Source: an uncultured Burkholderiales bacterium
Lineage (GTDB): Bacteria; Pseudomonadota; Gammaproteobacteria; Burkholderiales; Thiobacillaceae
Length of the DNA stretch: 64,000 nucleotides
Direction of reading: 5' to 3'
Assembly: GCA_938038385.1 (NCBI GenBank)
Contig: CALHRD010000022.1
Span: 1 to 64,000, forward strand
Part shown: positions 55,914-64,000 of the stretch, in pieces
Layout of the letters: the number at the start of each line of letters is the position of its first letter
Position numbering within the stretch: the first letter of the stretch is position 1
Position numbers and translations under genes: made by a program
Notes under the pieces: generated by a model
What the model saw: the letters and a program-made list of their open reading frames with translations, nothing else
What the model was told of the DNA's origin: nothing
Database searches by the model: none

Positions 55914-56053
55914 CCGATCACCTCCGGCAGGCCGACAGGGCTGGGGCGAGGTCGCCGCATCCCGCTCCGGGGTCGCATCCCCGCGGCGCGGGGCCCCTGC
56001 TCCGCCCTGCGCGGTCGCACCTCGCCATCCCTGAACCCGTCGACGTACTTCAT
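55910..56053 (-). CDS. 47-residue ORF derived from a duplicated hypD start
   Basis: Begins ATG at 56053, overlapping the hypC stop (ATGA), and ends in TGA overlapping the hypD GTG. The first 12 residues copy the HypD N-terminus (MKYVDGFRDGEV versus MRYVDEFRDGEV). The rest (RPRRAEQGPRAAGMRPRSG) is arginine-rich and comes from about 105 bp of inserted sequence. It is probably a by-product of the insertion that keeps hypC and hypD translation coupled rather than a functional protein. Confidence 0.55.
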   Translation of the reverse strand: MKYVDGFRDGEVRPRRAEQGPRAAGMRPRSGMRRPRPSPVGLPEVIG

Positions 56054-56286
56054 GTGTCCTGTGCCTGTACCGTCAGTCCCGCCTCGGCCATCAGGGCCAG
56101 TGTTCGCTCCGCCTCCTCCGGGTCCAGGCGGGTGAGCGCGTAACCGACGTGGACGATGACGTAGTCGCCCACCGCCACGTCCTCGACCAGGGCGAGCGAG
56201 ATCTCCTTGCGCACCCCACCCAGGTCGACGATGGCCTGGTCGCCGTCTCCGATCTGCACCACCCGTGCCGGTATGGCCAAACACAT
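56050..56286 (-). CDS. hypC: hydrogenase maturation chaperone HypC
   Basis: A 78-residue HypC/HupF family chaperone beginning MCLAIPARVV; Cys2 binds the iron that receives CN and CO on HypD, and HypC then delivers it to the hydrogenase large subunit. The conserved strand VDLGGVRKEISLALVEDVAVGDYVIVHVGYAL is complete. It lies between hypF and hypD. Full length. Confidence 0.95.
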   Translation of the reverse strand: MCLAIPARVVQIGDGDQAIVDLGGVRKEISLALVEDVAVGDYVIVHVGYALTRLDPEEAERTLALMAEAGLTVQAQDT

Positions 56287-56340
56287 CTGCCTATCCCTTC
56301 ATGTCATGACGTGGATGTCGCCCGAGCAGGGTCCAAGGTC

Positions 56341-58872
56341 TCAGGCGCCTGCATTCAGATGCCGCATTGCAACCCAGGCCTGGCCCAGGCTCAACCCCCC
56401 GTCGTTCGGGGGTATTTGCGCCGACGCGAGCACGCGCATGCCCTGCTCACCCAAGCGCGAGGCCAGGCGGCGAGACAGGATATGGTTCAGGAAGCAGCCA
56501 CCGCCGAAGGCGACCGTGTTCAACCTCTCCCGTCGCGCCGCCCACATGACCCAGTCCGCCAGACCCTCGGCCAGGGTGGCGTGGAACAGGGCGGCGCCAC
56601 GGCGGGCATCGCCTTCATCCGCCAGCCGTGCCAGCAGGGGCAGCAGATCGAGGCGACCATCCGCATGCAGGACATAACCGTCGGTCATCGGCGACACTTC
56701 GCCGGCCTGCTCTGCCAGCCCCTCCAGCAGCATGGCCGCCTGGCCTTCGTAGGCCATGACCTGCCGCACCCCCAGCAGTCCTGCCGCCGCGTCGAACCAG
56801 CGCCCCAGGCTGGTGGTGGGCGGGCAGAGGGTCTGTCTTTGCAGCAATGCGTGCATGCGCCCGGCCAGGGGCCGACCCGGGAAGCGGCGGGCGATCTCAT
56901 CACCCCGGCCGAGCAGGTGCAGGGCAGCCGCGGCCATACGCCAGGGCTCGCGCGCCGCCTGGTCGCCACCGGGCAGGGGTAGCGGGCGCAGGTGGCCCAA
57001 CCGGGTGAAGGCGGCGCCTTCAACCCGCAGGAGTTCACCCCCCCAGGACTTGCCGGACGCATCGGGGCCATGCTGCACGCGTCCCGCAGCCAGCTCGGGG
57101 CTGGGCTTGGCGGCGAGGGCATCTTCGCGGCCCAGCCCGATACCGTCCAGGGCTAGGCCCAGAACGGGGCCATCGACGCCGTGTTCGGCCATGACGGCGG
57201 CGATGTGGGCGTGATGATGCTGCACGGCAATGGCCGGCGCTCCCCAGTCCGCGGCGAGCTGCAGCGCATGGCGGGAGCTGAAGAAGTCCGGATTGAGGTC
57301 GTGCGCCACCGCCGCCGGGCGCACCTGCAGGATGTCGAGCAGATGCCGCGTCACCTCGATGAGCATGTCGCAGGTGGCCGGGTTGTCCAGGCCGCCGATG
57401 TGCTGGGAGACGTAGGCCTCGTCGCCTCGGGTGACACAGACCGTGTTCTTGAGATACCCGCCCAGGGCCAGCACCGACGGACCGGCGGCTGCCAGCCGGA
57501 TGGGGCGCGGTGTATAGCCGCGGGCGCGGCGCATGAATGTGAGGGGTGAGGAGGGCTCCTCGTCTACCCGCAGCACGGAGTCGTCGCAGCGCACCACGAT
57601 GTCGCGGTCGTGCAGCAGCAGGGCGTCGGCGATGCCGGCAAGGCGGGTCCGCGCCTCCTCGTTGCCGATCACCAAGGGCTCGCCGCCTGGGTTGGCACTG
57701 GTCATCACCAGGAGCAGGTCCTGGGGGGTGTGCATCCAGCCGGTGCCCGCCGGCCGACCGGCGGCCTCATGGTAGAACAGCCAGTGCAGGGGGGTATAGG
57801 GCAGCATGACGCCGAGCCAGGCCAGGCCCGGGGCGATACCGGCCAGGGCCCGGTCGGCGTCGGGTCGCTTGCGTAACAGGACGATAGGCCGCTCCGGCGA
57901 TTCGAGCAGTTCGCGTTCCGTCGCGCCGAGCTCTGCCAGAGGCTCGACCGAGGCGAGGTTGGCGGCCATCACGGCGAAGGGCTTTTCATCGCGGCCCTTG
58001 CGTGCACGCAGACGCCGCACGGCCCCGGCATTGCGGGCGTCGCAGGCGAGATGAAAGCCGCCCAGACCCTTGATGGCCACGATCTCGCCGGCACGCAGGC
58101 GCGCCAGGGTTTCGGCAACGGCGTCGGAATCCCTCCGCCGCTGCGCGGCGAGTTCCTTTGTCAAGGCGGCGCATCCCCCGGCGGCGGCATCACCATCGCC
58201 TTTGTCAAGGGAGCGGCCCGCCGGATCGGGGGTCTGCCCGCCTGATGAGGGGGGTGGCCGAAGGCCGGGGGGTTCCAGCCACAGTCGCGGACCGCACACC
58301 GGGCAGGCCGTGGGTTCAGCGTGGAAGCGCCGGTCGGCCGGGTCGGCGTATTCGCGCGCGCAGGCCGGGCAGAGCGGGAAGGCGGCCATGCTCGTGCGGG
58401 CGCGATCATAGGGCAGTCCGTAGGTCAGGGTGTAACGCGGCCCGCAATGGGTGCAGTTGATGAAGGCGTAGCGCCAGCGGCGGTCCTGCGGGTCGAACAG
58501 CTCGGACAGGCAATCCGGGCAGACCGCCGTGTCATGGCCGATCATGGTGGCAGCGGGACCGCTGCCGCTGTCGGCGATGAGGAAGTCGGTGTGTTCGCCA
58601 CTCGCCGGCGCGTCGCGCCAGGCGAGTTCACGCAACCGTGCCAGCGGCGGCAGGTCATCGGGCAGGCGCCGGGTGAAGGCGTCGACGGCCTCGGCGTTCC
58701 CCTCCAGCAGGATCTCCACGCCGCCCGCATCGTTGCGCACCCAGCCCGCCAGTCCCAGTTCGTGCGCCAGGCGCCAGACCAGGGGGCGGAAGCCCACGCC
58801 CTGGACGACGCCCGACACCCGCACCCTGCGCTGCAGCGTGTTGGGCGGGGTAGCCGTCATGGGGGCATTCAT
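56341..58872 (-). CDS. hypF: carbamoyltransferase HypF
   Basis: An 843-residue HypF that makes the carbamoyl group for HypE from carbamoyl phosphate and ATP. In order: acylphosphatase domain (VSGVVQGVGFRPLVWRLA, about 15-100), two zinc fingers (CPDC...CTHC; CPAC...CPVC), YrdC-like domain (VAIKGLGGFHLACDARN; GVMLPYTPLHWLF) and a C-terminal Kae1-like domain (VQHHHAHIAAVMAEHG; VAFGGGCFLNHIL). The ATG at 58872 starts MNAPMTATPP. A Pro/Gly/Asp-rich stretch between zinc fingers and YrdC looks inserted. hypB lies 8 nt upstream. Confidence 0.95.
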   Translation of the reverse strand: MNAPMTATPPNTLQRRVRVSGVVQGVGFRPLVWRLAHELGLAGWVRNDAGGVEILLEGNAEAVDAFTRRLPDDLPPLARLRELAWRDAPASGEHTDFLIADSGSGPAATMIGHDTAVCPDCLSELFDPQDRRWRYAFINCTHCGPRYTLTYGLPYDRARTSMAAFPLCPACAREYADPADRRFHAEPTACPVCGPRLWLEPPGLRPPPSSGGQTPDPAGRSLDKGDGDAAAGGCAALTKELAAQRRRDSDAVAETLARLRAGEIVAIKGLGGFHLACDARNAGAVRRLRARKGRDEKPFAVMAANLASVEPLAELGATERELLESPERPIVLLRKRPDADRALAGIAPGLAWLGVMLPYTPLHWLFYHEAAGRPAGTGWMHTPQDLLLVMTSANPGGEPLVIGNEEARTRLAGIADALLLHDRDIVVRCDDSVLRVDEEPSSPLTFMRRARGYTPRPIRLAAAGPSVLALGGYLKNTVCVTRGDEAYVSQHIGGLDNPATCDMLIEVTRHLLDILQVRPAAVAHDLNPDFFSSRHALQLAADWGAPAIAVQHHHAHIAAVMAEHGVDGPVLGLALDGIGLGREDALAAKPSPELAAGRVQHGPDASGKSWGGELLRVEGAAFTRLGHLRPLPLPGGDQAAREPWRMAAAALHLLGRGDEIARRFPGRPLAGRMHALLQRQTLCPPTTSLGRWFDAAAGLLGVRQVMAYEGQAAMLLEGLAEQAGEVSPMTDGYVLHADGRLDLLPLLARLADEGDARRGAALFHATLAEGLADWVMWAARRERLNTVAFGGGCFLNHILSRRLASRLGEQGMRVLASAQIPPNDGGLSLGQAWVAMRHLNAGA

Positions 58873-58880
58873 ACCGTGCG

Positions 58881-59900
58881 TCAGGCCTTTGCCGCCAGTT
58901 GCGCCTCCAGTTCGGCGATGCGGCGCCGGAGCAGGTCCACGTTCTCCAGCCGGGCGAGGCGGGCCCGCTCCAAGCCAGCCAGCAGCCAATCGAGCCAGGC
59001 CTGCATGCCCTGCCCGCTGACGGCGGAGAGTTCGAGCACCTCCAGCCGCGGGTTGACCCGGCGGGCATACTCGACGCAGCGGGCAACGTCGAAGGCGAGA
59101 TGCGGCAGCAGGTCCACCTTGTTGAGCAGCATGAGGCTCGCGGCGTGGAACATGTCGGGATATTTCAGCGGCTTGTCCTCGCCTTCCGTCACCGACAGGA
59201 TCACCACCTTGTGCGCCTCGCCCAGGTCGAAACTCGCGGGGCAGACCAGATTGCCCACGTTCTCGATCATGAGCAGGCTGTCGTCGGACAGGTTCAGGCG
59301 TTCGATGGCGTGGCCCACCATGTGGGCGTCCAGGTGACAACCCTTGCCGGTGTTGACCTGGATGGCGGCTGCCCCGGTGGTGCGGATGCGGTCGGCATCC
59401 ATGCTGGTCTGCTGATCGCCTTCGATGACCGCCACCCGTGCCCGTCCCTGCAGGGCCTCGATGGTCTTCACCAGCAGCGTGGTCTTGCCCGAGCCCGGAC
59501 TGGAGACCAGGTTCACGGCGAAGATGCCGCGCTCGGCGAGCCGCTTGCGGTTCGCGGCGGCATGGGCGTCGTTCCGGGCCAGGATGTCCCGTTCGATGCT
59601 GACCATGCGCGCCTGGCTGAGGCCGGGGGCATGGGCATGCGCCGGGCCGAGCCCGTAGTGCAGATCGCCGCCGGGGGGGTGCTCGTGCGCGTGGGGCGCG
59701 TTAGCAGCGTGCAATTCGTCATGGACATGGTCATGGCCGGTATGGGCATGGCTGTACGCGTGGCTGTGGGGATGGCTGTGTACGCTGCCGTCGGCATGGC
59801 TGTGCGCGTGGGTGTGCAGGTGTTCGTGGGGATGGTCGTGGTCGTGGGCCTCGCCCTCGATCCGGGTCTCGCCCTGGCCGCAGCCGCATACGTTACACAT
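58881..59900 (-). CDS. hypB: hydrogenase nickel incorporation GTPase HypB
   Basis: A 339-residue HypB. The N-terminus has the metal-binding cysteines MCNVCGCG, then a long histidine-rich stretch (about 20-95) that probably stores nickel. The GTPase domain follows, with Walker [27 protein letters not shown] and NKVDLLP. It hydrolyses GTP to drive nickel insertion with HypA. Residues after about 290 end in a helical LEAQLAAKA. The ATG at 59900 is chosen because it starts the CxxCxC motif. Confidence 0.96.
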   Translation of the reverse strand: MCNVCGCGQGETRIEGEAHDHDHPHEHLHTHAHSHADGSVHSHPHSHAYSHAHTGHDHVHDELHAANAPHAHEHPPGGDLHYGLGPAHAHAPGLSQARMVSIERDILARNDAHAAANRKRLAERGIFAVNLVSSPGSGKTTLLVKTIEALQGRARVAVIEGDQQTSMDADRIRTTGAAAIQVNTGKGCHLDAHMVGHAIERLNLSDDSLLMIENVGNLVCPASFDLGEAHKVVILSVTEGEDKPLKYPDMFHAASLMLLNKVDLLPHLAFDVARCVEYARRVNPRLEVLELSAVSGQGMQAWLDWLLAGLERARLARLENVDLLRRRIAELEAQLAAKA

Positions 59901-59911
59901 GCTTGGAACTC

Positions 59912-60253
59912 CTATTCCACGAGTAGATCCTTGACCCGCATCTGCGTGCCGCCGGAGGGTTGTAACTGGTGCCCGCCGCAGCGCGGACAGGGGTCGTAAA
60001 AAGCCCTGATCGGCACCGTCGTGCCGCATAGCATGCACCAGGCCTCGCCGGGTGTGTGTTCGATTTCCACCCGCGCCCCCTCGGCGAGCGTGCCGTGCAG
60101 GACGGAATCCAGGCAGAAGCGCAGGGCGTCCACCTCCACCCCGGCAAGTTCGCCTATCTCCAGCCGGACCTCCCGGACCCGGGTAAAACCCTGCTGCCGG
60201 GCGGCCTCCTCGACGATCTGCAGGATACCCTCGGCGAGCGACATCTCATGCAT
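59912..60253 (-). CDS. hypA: hydrogenase nickel incorporation protein HypA
   Basis: A 113-residue nickel chaperone. It begins [11 protein letters not shown], where His2 binds nickel, and has a zinc site made of CMLCG and CPRCGG. It works with HypB to insert nickel into hydrogenase. The ATG at 60253 is fixed by the family's MHE start. The gene overlaps hupK by 8 nt and precedes hypB by 11 nt. Confidence 0.96.
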   Translation of the reverse strand: MHEMSLAEGILQIVEEAARQQGFTRVREVRLEIGELAGVEVDALRFCLDSVLHGTLAEGARVEIEHTPGEAWCMLCGTTVPIRAFYDPCPRCGGHQLQPSGGTQMRVKDLLVE

Positions 60254-61418
60254 GGCGTATCTCAACCTGGCAGGCAACGCAGGGATCGAGGGATGCCACC
60301 ACCCGGCGGGCGCGTTCCGCCAATCGCGTGTCCGCGGGCATGGCGGTCAATGCTTCTGCGAGGGCTCCCTCGGGATGGAAGTTCCATTCCGTGGGGGCCA
60401 GGATGCGGTAGTCGGTCACCAGGCCGGCCTCGATGCGCACAAAGTGCAGCAACAGGCCGCGCGAGGTCTCCACGCCGGCCACGCCCATCCCTTCGTCGAG
60501 CGGCCAGGCGCGCACCACGGCGGGGCCGTCTCCCTGCAGACGGGACGGCAGCCGGGCCAGCTCGACCAGCCGGCCCAGCAGGCGGGTGGCGCTGCCTCTG
60601 CCCATGTCGGCGATCCAGGCCGACAGGGTGGGGTCGTCGCAGAGGCGTGACAGGACACCGGTCTCCGCCGGACTCTCGCGCCAGAGCGGGCGGGTGCAGA
60701 AGACCGGCTCCCCGAATACCTGCAGGGCGAGGCCGCGGAGCGCGTCCGCCTGCCACCGCGCCAGGGCTGGCAGGAGGGGGATGGCGGTGACGGGGGGGTC
60801 GGGATCGCGCAGGAACCCCGCCAGACGCCGTGCCGGCGGTGTCGCCGCCGCCTCGCACCAATGCCGCAGGGCTTCGGGGTCGCGGGAGAGCCAAGCGGCA
60901 GGCGGCTCGCCCAGCAGATGCTCGGTCAGGATGCGGGTGAGGGCATCGGCCAGGGCATCCGCCTCCTCGCCGGCCGCGACGATGCGCCGCAGCGGTGTCG
61001 GGTCGGGCGCCGCGGCCGCCTGACCGGCCGTCGGCATCAGCAACTGCCAGAGATGTTCACGCGCCTGCTCGGCCAGGACCTGTCTTTCCCGTCGCGCCAG
61101 CCGATCTGCCGACAACGCCTCGCCGGTCGCCGCTTCCGCCGCCGCCTCGGCGGCCAGGCGCTGGGCCCGGCCACACAAGGTGTAGAGGCGTCCGACCCGC
61201 TCGGCCGCCTCCCGAGCCGTGCCGCCCGCCAGTAGGCGTTGGGCCAGATGGGGGCGGGAAGAGGCGATGGCGACCCGGTCCACGCCGTCGCCCAGCTGGA
61301 AAAGGGTGACGCGGATATGCCCCTCCAGGGTCTCGAGGGGGGAGGGTGCCGGGGTGCGCATACGGGTGTCGTGGTCAGGACAGTCGATGCGCACGAGCCG
61401 ATGCCCCCGCGCCCGCAT
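60246..61418 (-). CDS. hupK: HupK/HoxV-like hydrogenase assembly protein
   Basis: A 390-residue protein related to the NiFe-hydrogenase large subunit. The C-terminal [13 protein letters not shown] resembles the large-subunit DPCxxCxxH motif, but the N-terminal CxxC pair of true large subunits is not seen, as in HupK/HoxV scaffolds thought to help place the Fe(CN)2CO unit during aerobic assembly. Middle part is Ala/Leu/Arg-rich and helical. AGGAGGT lies just before the ATG at 61418; an alternative in-frame ATG is at 61361. It opens the visible hyp operon. Confidence 0.82.
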   Translation of the reverse strand: MRARGHRLVRIDCPDHDTRMRTPAPSPLETLEGHIRVTLFQLGDGVDRVAIASSRPHLAQRLLAGGTAREAAERVGRLYTLCGRAQRLAAEAAAEAATGEALSADRLARRERQVLAEQAREHLWQLLMPTAGQAAAAPDPTPLRRIVAAGEEADALADALTRILTEHLLGEPPAAWLSRDPEALRHWCEAAATPPARRLAGFLRDPDPPVTAIPLLPALARWQADALRGLALQVFGEPVFCTRPLWRESPAETGVLSRLCDDPTLSAWIADMGRGSATRLLGRLVELARLPSRLQGDGPAVVRAWPLDEGMGVAGVETSRGLLLHFVRIEAGLVTDYRILAPTEWNFHPEGALAEALTAMPADTRLAERARRVVASLDPCVACQVEIRHA

Positions 61419-61507
61419 GACCTCCTACAGCGAGGCGGGCGCGTCAACCGGACGCGATCGGATTACGCAGGCTTGCCGAAAAGCTGTTATTATCAGCAAA
61501 TTCTGAG

Positions 61508-61530
61508 ATGGGCGTTTGGCCCATTTTTTA
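61508..61530 (+). terminator. terminator-like hairpin before rimP
   Basis: ATGGGC-GTTTG-GCCCAT followed by TTTTTTA, ending 12 nt before the rimP start. It is either a terminator of upstream transcription or an attenuator in the rimP-nusA-infB leader, where similar U-rich hairpins are common. Confidence 0.65.
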
Positions 61531-61541
61531 TTTGTGTGGGC

Positions 61542-61997
61542 ATGGATCTACAGGCACTGATCGAGCCGACCGTCACCGGTCTGGGTTATGAACTGGTTGC
61601 CCTGGAACGGGTTGGGCGGGGATTGCTGCGACTGTATATCGACAAGCCGGGCGGTGTCGACCTGGAGGATTGCAGCCGGGTGAGCCACCAGCTCACACGC
61701 CTGCTGACGGTGGAGAACGTGGCCTATGACCGCCTGGAGGTGTCCTCGCCAGGCCTGGACCGGCCCCTGGTGAAGGCGGCGGACTTCGTCCGCTTCACCG
61801 GCGAGCGGGCGCAGTTGCGCCTGCGCATGCCCCTGGACGGCCGCCGCAGGTTCGTGGGCGTGCTGCTGGGGTTGGAGCAGGATCGGGTGCGTCTGCAGTC
61901 GGATGCGGGTGTGATGGAGCTTGCCCTGGACGATATCGAGTCGGCGCGGTTGGCGCCGGATTTTGGCATGAAGGAAGTGGCCCGGAGGAAGGCATGA
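61542..61997 (+). CDS. rimP: ribosome maturation factor RimP
   Basis: A 151-residue RimP needed for 30S subunit maturation. Family blocks are [60 protein letters not shown] and a C-terminal Sm-like beta domain ending [11 protein letters not shown]. The ATG at 61542 is used; an in-frame GTG at 61536 is possible. The stop overlaps the nusA start (ATGA). Confidence 0.96.
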   Translation: MDLQALIEPTVTGLGYELVALERVGRGLLRLYIDKPGGVDLEDCSRVSHQLTRLLTVENVAYDRLEVSSPGLDRPLVKAADFVRFTGERAQLRLRMPLDGRRRFVGVLLGLEQDRVRLQSDAGVMELALDDIESARLAPDFGMKEVARRKA

Positions 61998-63469
61998 GTC
62001 GGGAAGTCTTGCTGTTGGTGGATGCGCTGGCGCGCGAGAAGAACGTAGACCTGGAGGTGGTGTTCGCTGCCCTCGAGACAGCCCTGGCCCATGCCACCAA
62101 GAAGCGTTTTCTGGATGATGTGGATGTGCGCGTGCAGATCGACCGCCGCAGCGGCGACTACGAGGCCTTTCGTCGCTGGGAGGTGCTGCCCGACGACGCC
62201 GAGATCGAGCATCCCGCACGTCAGCTCACCCTCTCCGAGGCCCGCCAGCGCGATCCCGGCGTGGAACTGGGCGGCTTCATCGAGGAGCCGCTGGAGGCGG
62301 TCGAGTTCGGTCGCATCGGCGCGCAGGCCGCCAAGCAGGTCATCCTGCAGAAGATCCGCGATGCCGAGCGGGAACAGGTCCTGAACGATTTCCTGGCCCG
62401 CGACGAGACCCTGGTCTACGGCAGCATCAAGCGCATGGAGCGCGGCAACGCCATCATCGAGTCCGGGCGCATCGAGGGACTGCTGGCCAAGGATCAGATG
62501 ATCCCGCGGGAAAACCTGCGCGTGGGTGACCGCGTGCGCAGCTATCTCCTGCGCGTCGAGCGCGGCGGACGCGGCCCGCAGCTCATCCTGTCGCGCACGG
62601 CGCCGCAATTCATCATGAAGCTGTTCGAGCTCGAGGTGCCGGAGATCGGCGAGGGCCTCATCGAGATCAAGGCGGCGGCGCGCGACCCCGGCGTGCGCGC
62701 GAAGATCGCGGTCAAATCCAACGATCCGCGCATCGATCCGCAGGGCACCTGCATCGGCGTGCGCGGCTCGCGCGTGACGGCGGTGACCAACGAACTGAAC
62801 GGAGAACGGGTGGACATCGTGCTGTGGTCGCCCGACCCGGCCCAGTTCGTCATCAATGCACTGGCTCCGGCGGAGGTCTCCAGCATCGTCGTCGACGAGG
62901 ATCGCCACAGCATGGACGTGGTCGTCGACGAGGCCCAGCTGGCCAACGCCATCGGACGTGGCGGGCAGAACGTGCGCCTGGCCTCCGAACTCACGGGCTG
63001 GGAGATCAACATCATGACCGAGTCCGAGGCCGCGGACAAAAAACGGCAGGAAGCCACCGACATCCGCGCCATGTTCATGGAGAAACTGGATGTGGATCAG
63101 GACGTGGCCGATGTGCTGGTGGAAGAGGGCTTCACCAGCCTGGAGGAGGTGGCCTACGTGCCGCTTGCCGAGATGCTGGAGATAGAGGCCTTCGACGAGG
63201 ACAGCGTGAACGAACTGCGTGCCCGTGCCCGCGACGCCCTGCTCACCGCGGCCATCGCCCGCGAGGAGACGGTGGAGAAGGCGGCCACCGACCTGATGAC
63301 CCTCGAGGGCATGGATGCCGAGACCGCCGCCCAGCTCTCCGCCCAGGGCGTGAAGAGCACCGAGGATCTCGCCGATCTGGCGGTCGATGAACTGGCGGAG
63401 CTCACGGGCATGGACGAGGAGCGGGCCAAGCGTCTGATCATGGCCGCGCGCGCGCCCTGGTTTGCCTGA
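61994..63469 (+). CDS. nusA: transcription termination/antitermination factor NusA
   Basis: A 491-residue NusA. The N-terminal RNA-polymerase-binding domain (1-125) is followed by S1 (about 130-200, [19 protein letters not shown]), KH1 and KH2 ([38 protein letters not shown]) and two C-terminal acidic repeats (about 360-490, [40 protein letters not shown]) that contact the alpha subunit. Standard proteobacterial form. It lies between rimP and infB. Confidence 0.97.
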   Translation: MSREVLLLVDALAREKNVDLEVVFAALETALAHATKKRFLDDVDVRVQIDRRSGDYEAFRRWEVLPDDAEIEHPARQLTLSEARQRDPGVELGGFIEEPLEAVEFGRIGAQAAKQVILQKIRDAEREQVLNDFLARDETLVYGSIKRMERGNAIIESGRIEGLLAKDQMIPRENLRVGDRVRSYLLRVERGGRGPQLILSRTAPQFIMKLFELEVPEIGEGLIEIKAAARDPGVRAKIAVKSNDPRIDPQGTCIGVRGSRVTAVTNELNGERVDIVLWSPDPAQFVINALAPAEVSSIVVDEDRHSMDVVVDEAQLANAIGRGGQNVRLASELTGWEINIMTESEAADKKRQEATDIRAMFMEKLDVDQDVADVLVEEGFTSLEEVAYVPLAEMLEIEAFDEDSVNELRARARDALLTAAIAREETVEKAATDLMTLEGMDAETAAQLSAQGVKSTEDLADLAVDELAELTGMDEERAKRLIMAARAPWFA

Positions 63470-63519
63470 AGACATACGAATGCGAGGCCGGGCGCGGTGG
63501 TGAGACAAGCGAGGACCAG

Positions 63520-64000
63520 ATGAGAGTCGATCAATTTGCCAACGAACTGAAGGTGCCGGCGGCGCTGCTGGTCGAGCAGCTGCGTGCCGCCGGCGTGTCG
63601 GTCAAGTCGGAAGGGGATGTCCTCACCGATCAGGACAAGACGCGGCTGCTCGACTATCTGCGCGACAAGCACGGGGCAACGGCGCCGAAGACCAAGATCA
63701 CCCTGACGCGCAAGAAGACCACCGAGATCAAGACCGCCGACAGCACGGGCAAGTCGCGCACCATCCAGGTGGAGGTGCGCAAGAAACGGGTGCTGGTCAA
63801 GCGCGAGGCGCCGCCGGCGGAACCCGCGCCGGCCACCCCCGCCAAGCCCGAGGCACCCGCCCCCATCCTCACTGAGGAAGAGCTCAAGGCGCGCGAGGAG
63901 GAAATGCGGCGTGAGGCCCAACTGCGCGCCATCCAGGAGGCCGAACTCAAGGCCAAGCAGGAACGCGAGGCAGCCCGCCGCGAGGCCGAGGAGGCGGCGC
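63520..64000 (+). CDS. infB: translation initiation factor IF-2, N-terminal part
   Basis: The first 160 codons of infB, cut by the window end. ATG at 63520 begins [21 protein letters not shown], the IF2-N domain that contacts the ribosome (about 1-55). Then comes the charged Lys/Glu/Ala/Pro-rich linker ([20 protein letters not shown]). The GTPase domain lies beyond the window. GAGGACCAG precedes the start. It follows nusA by 50 nt in the conserved order. Confidence 0.95.
   Translation, partial: MRVDQFANELKVPAALLVEQLRAAGVSVKSEGDVLTDQDKTRLLDYLRDKHGATAPKTKITLTRKKTTEIKTADSTGKSRTIQVEVRKKRVLVKREAPPAEPAPATPAKPEAPAPILTEEELKAREEEMRREAQLRAIQEAELKAKQEREAARREAEEAA

Noticed and set aside
61473-61493. Sigma-70 promoter before rimP (TTGCCG ... 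TATTAT)
   Set aside because: Spacing is only 9 nt, far from the usual 16-18.

Overview
The window is high-GC proteobacterial DNA. Gene content and order (def-fmt-htpX-rsmB-DUF4390-ntrY-ntrX-trkA-trkH, dprA-smg-topB, ubiE, yggX, rimP-nusA-infB, plus a full NiFe-hydrogenase maturation set with HypX and HupK) suggest a betaproteobacterium, perhaps an autotrophic Thiobacillus-like member of the Nitrosomonadales. This is inferred from gene content only.

Layout. Bases 1-6244 (minus strand) hold a gltB-hicB-hicA-gltD operon: glutamate synthase with a toxin-antitoxin pair wedged between its subunit genes. Bases 6387-11911 (minus) hold a LysM protein, dprA, smg and topB. Bases 12128-22752 (plus) form a long housekeeping run from peptide deformylase to the Trk potassium transporter, including an NtrY/NtrX-like two-component pair whose regulator has a degenerate AAA+ domain. 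Bases 22918-24324 hold a TPR protein, yggX and ubiE.

Bases 24334-51810 are a 27.5 kb genomic island inserted in the 3' end of a tRNA-Leu(UAA) gene. It is bounded by exact 57-bp direct repeats. A tyrosine integrase lies at the right end and an excisionase-like HTH protein and a primase-like replication protein at the left end. The left part (26.4-30.5 kb) is mostly non-coding and rich in stem-loops. The right part (30.5-49.7 kb) is one apparent 12-gene operon on the minus strand: a complete type I BREX phage-defence system (brxA, brxB, brxC, pglX, pglZ, brxL) with guests. A VapBC-type pair sits between brxC and pglX. A four-gene cassette (C2H2 zinc-finger protein, coiled-coil protein, Hsp70-like ATPase, GmrSD/BrxU-like DUF262-DUF1524 nuclease) sits between pglX and pglZ. 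Gaps are short or negative, and vapC-pglX, coiled-coil-hsp70 and nuclease-pglZ overlap, so the guests are wired into BREX translation. The zinc-finger/coiled-coil/Hsp70 trio is the best candidate here for an undescribed defence or control module.

Bases 51943-61418 (minus) hold hydrogenase maturation genes: hupK, hypA, hypB, hypF, hypC, hypD, hypE, and hypX/hoxX after a repeat. Together they make and insert the Ni-Fe(CN)2CO centre, with HypX giving an aerobic source of the CO ligand; no hydrogenase structural genes are in view. Bases 61542-64000 (plus) begin the rimP-nusA-infB operon, cut by the window end. Short palindromic and dispersed repeats occur between genes, and in a few cases inside them (pglX, the hypC-hypD junction, perhaps hypF).
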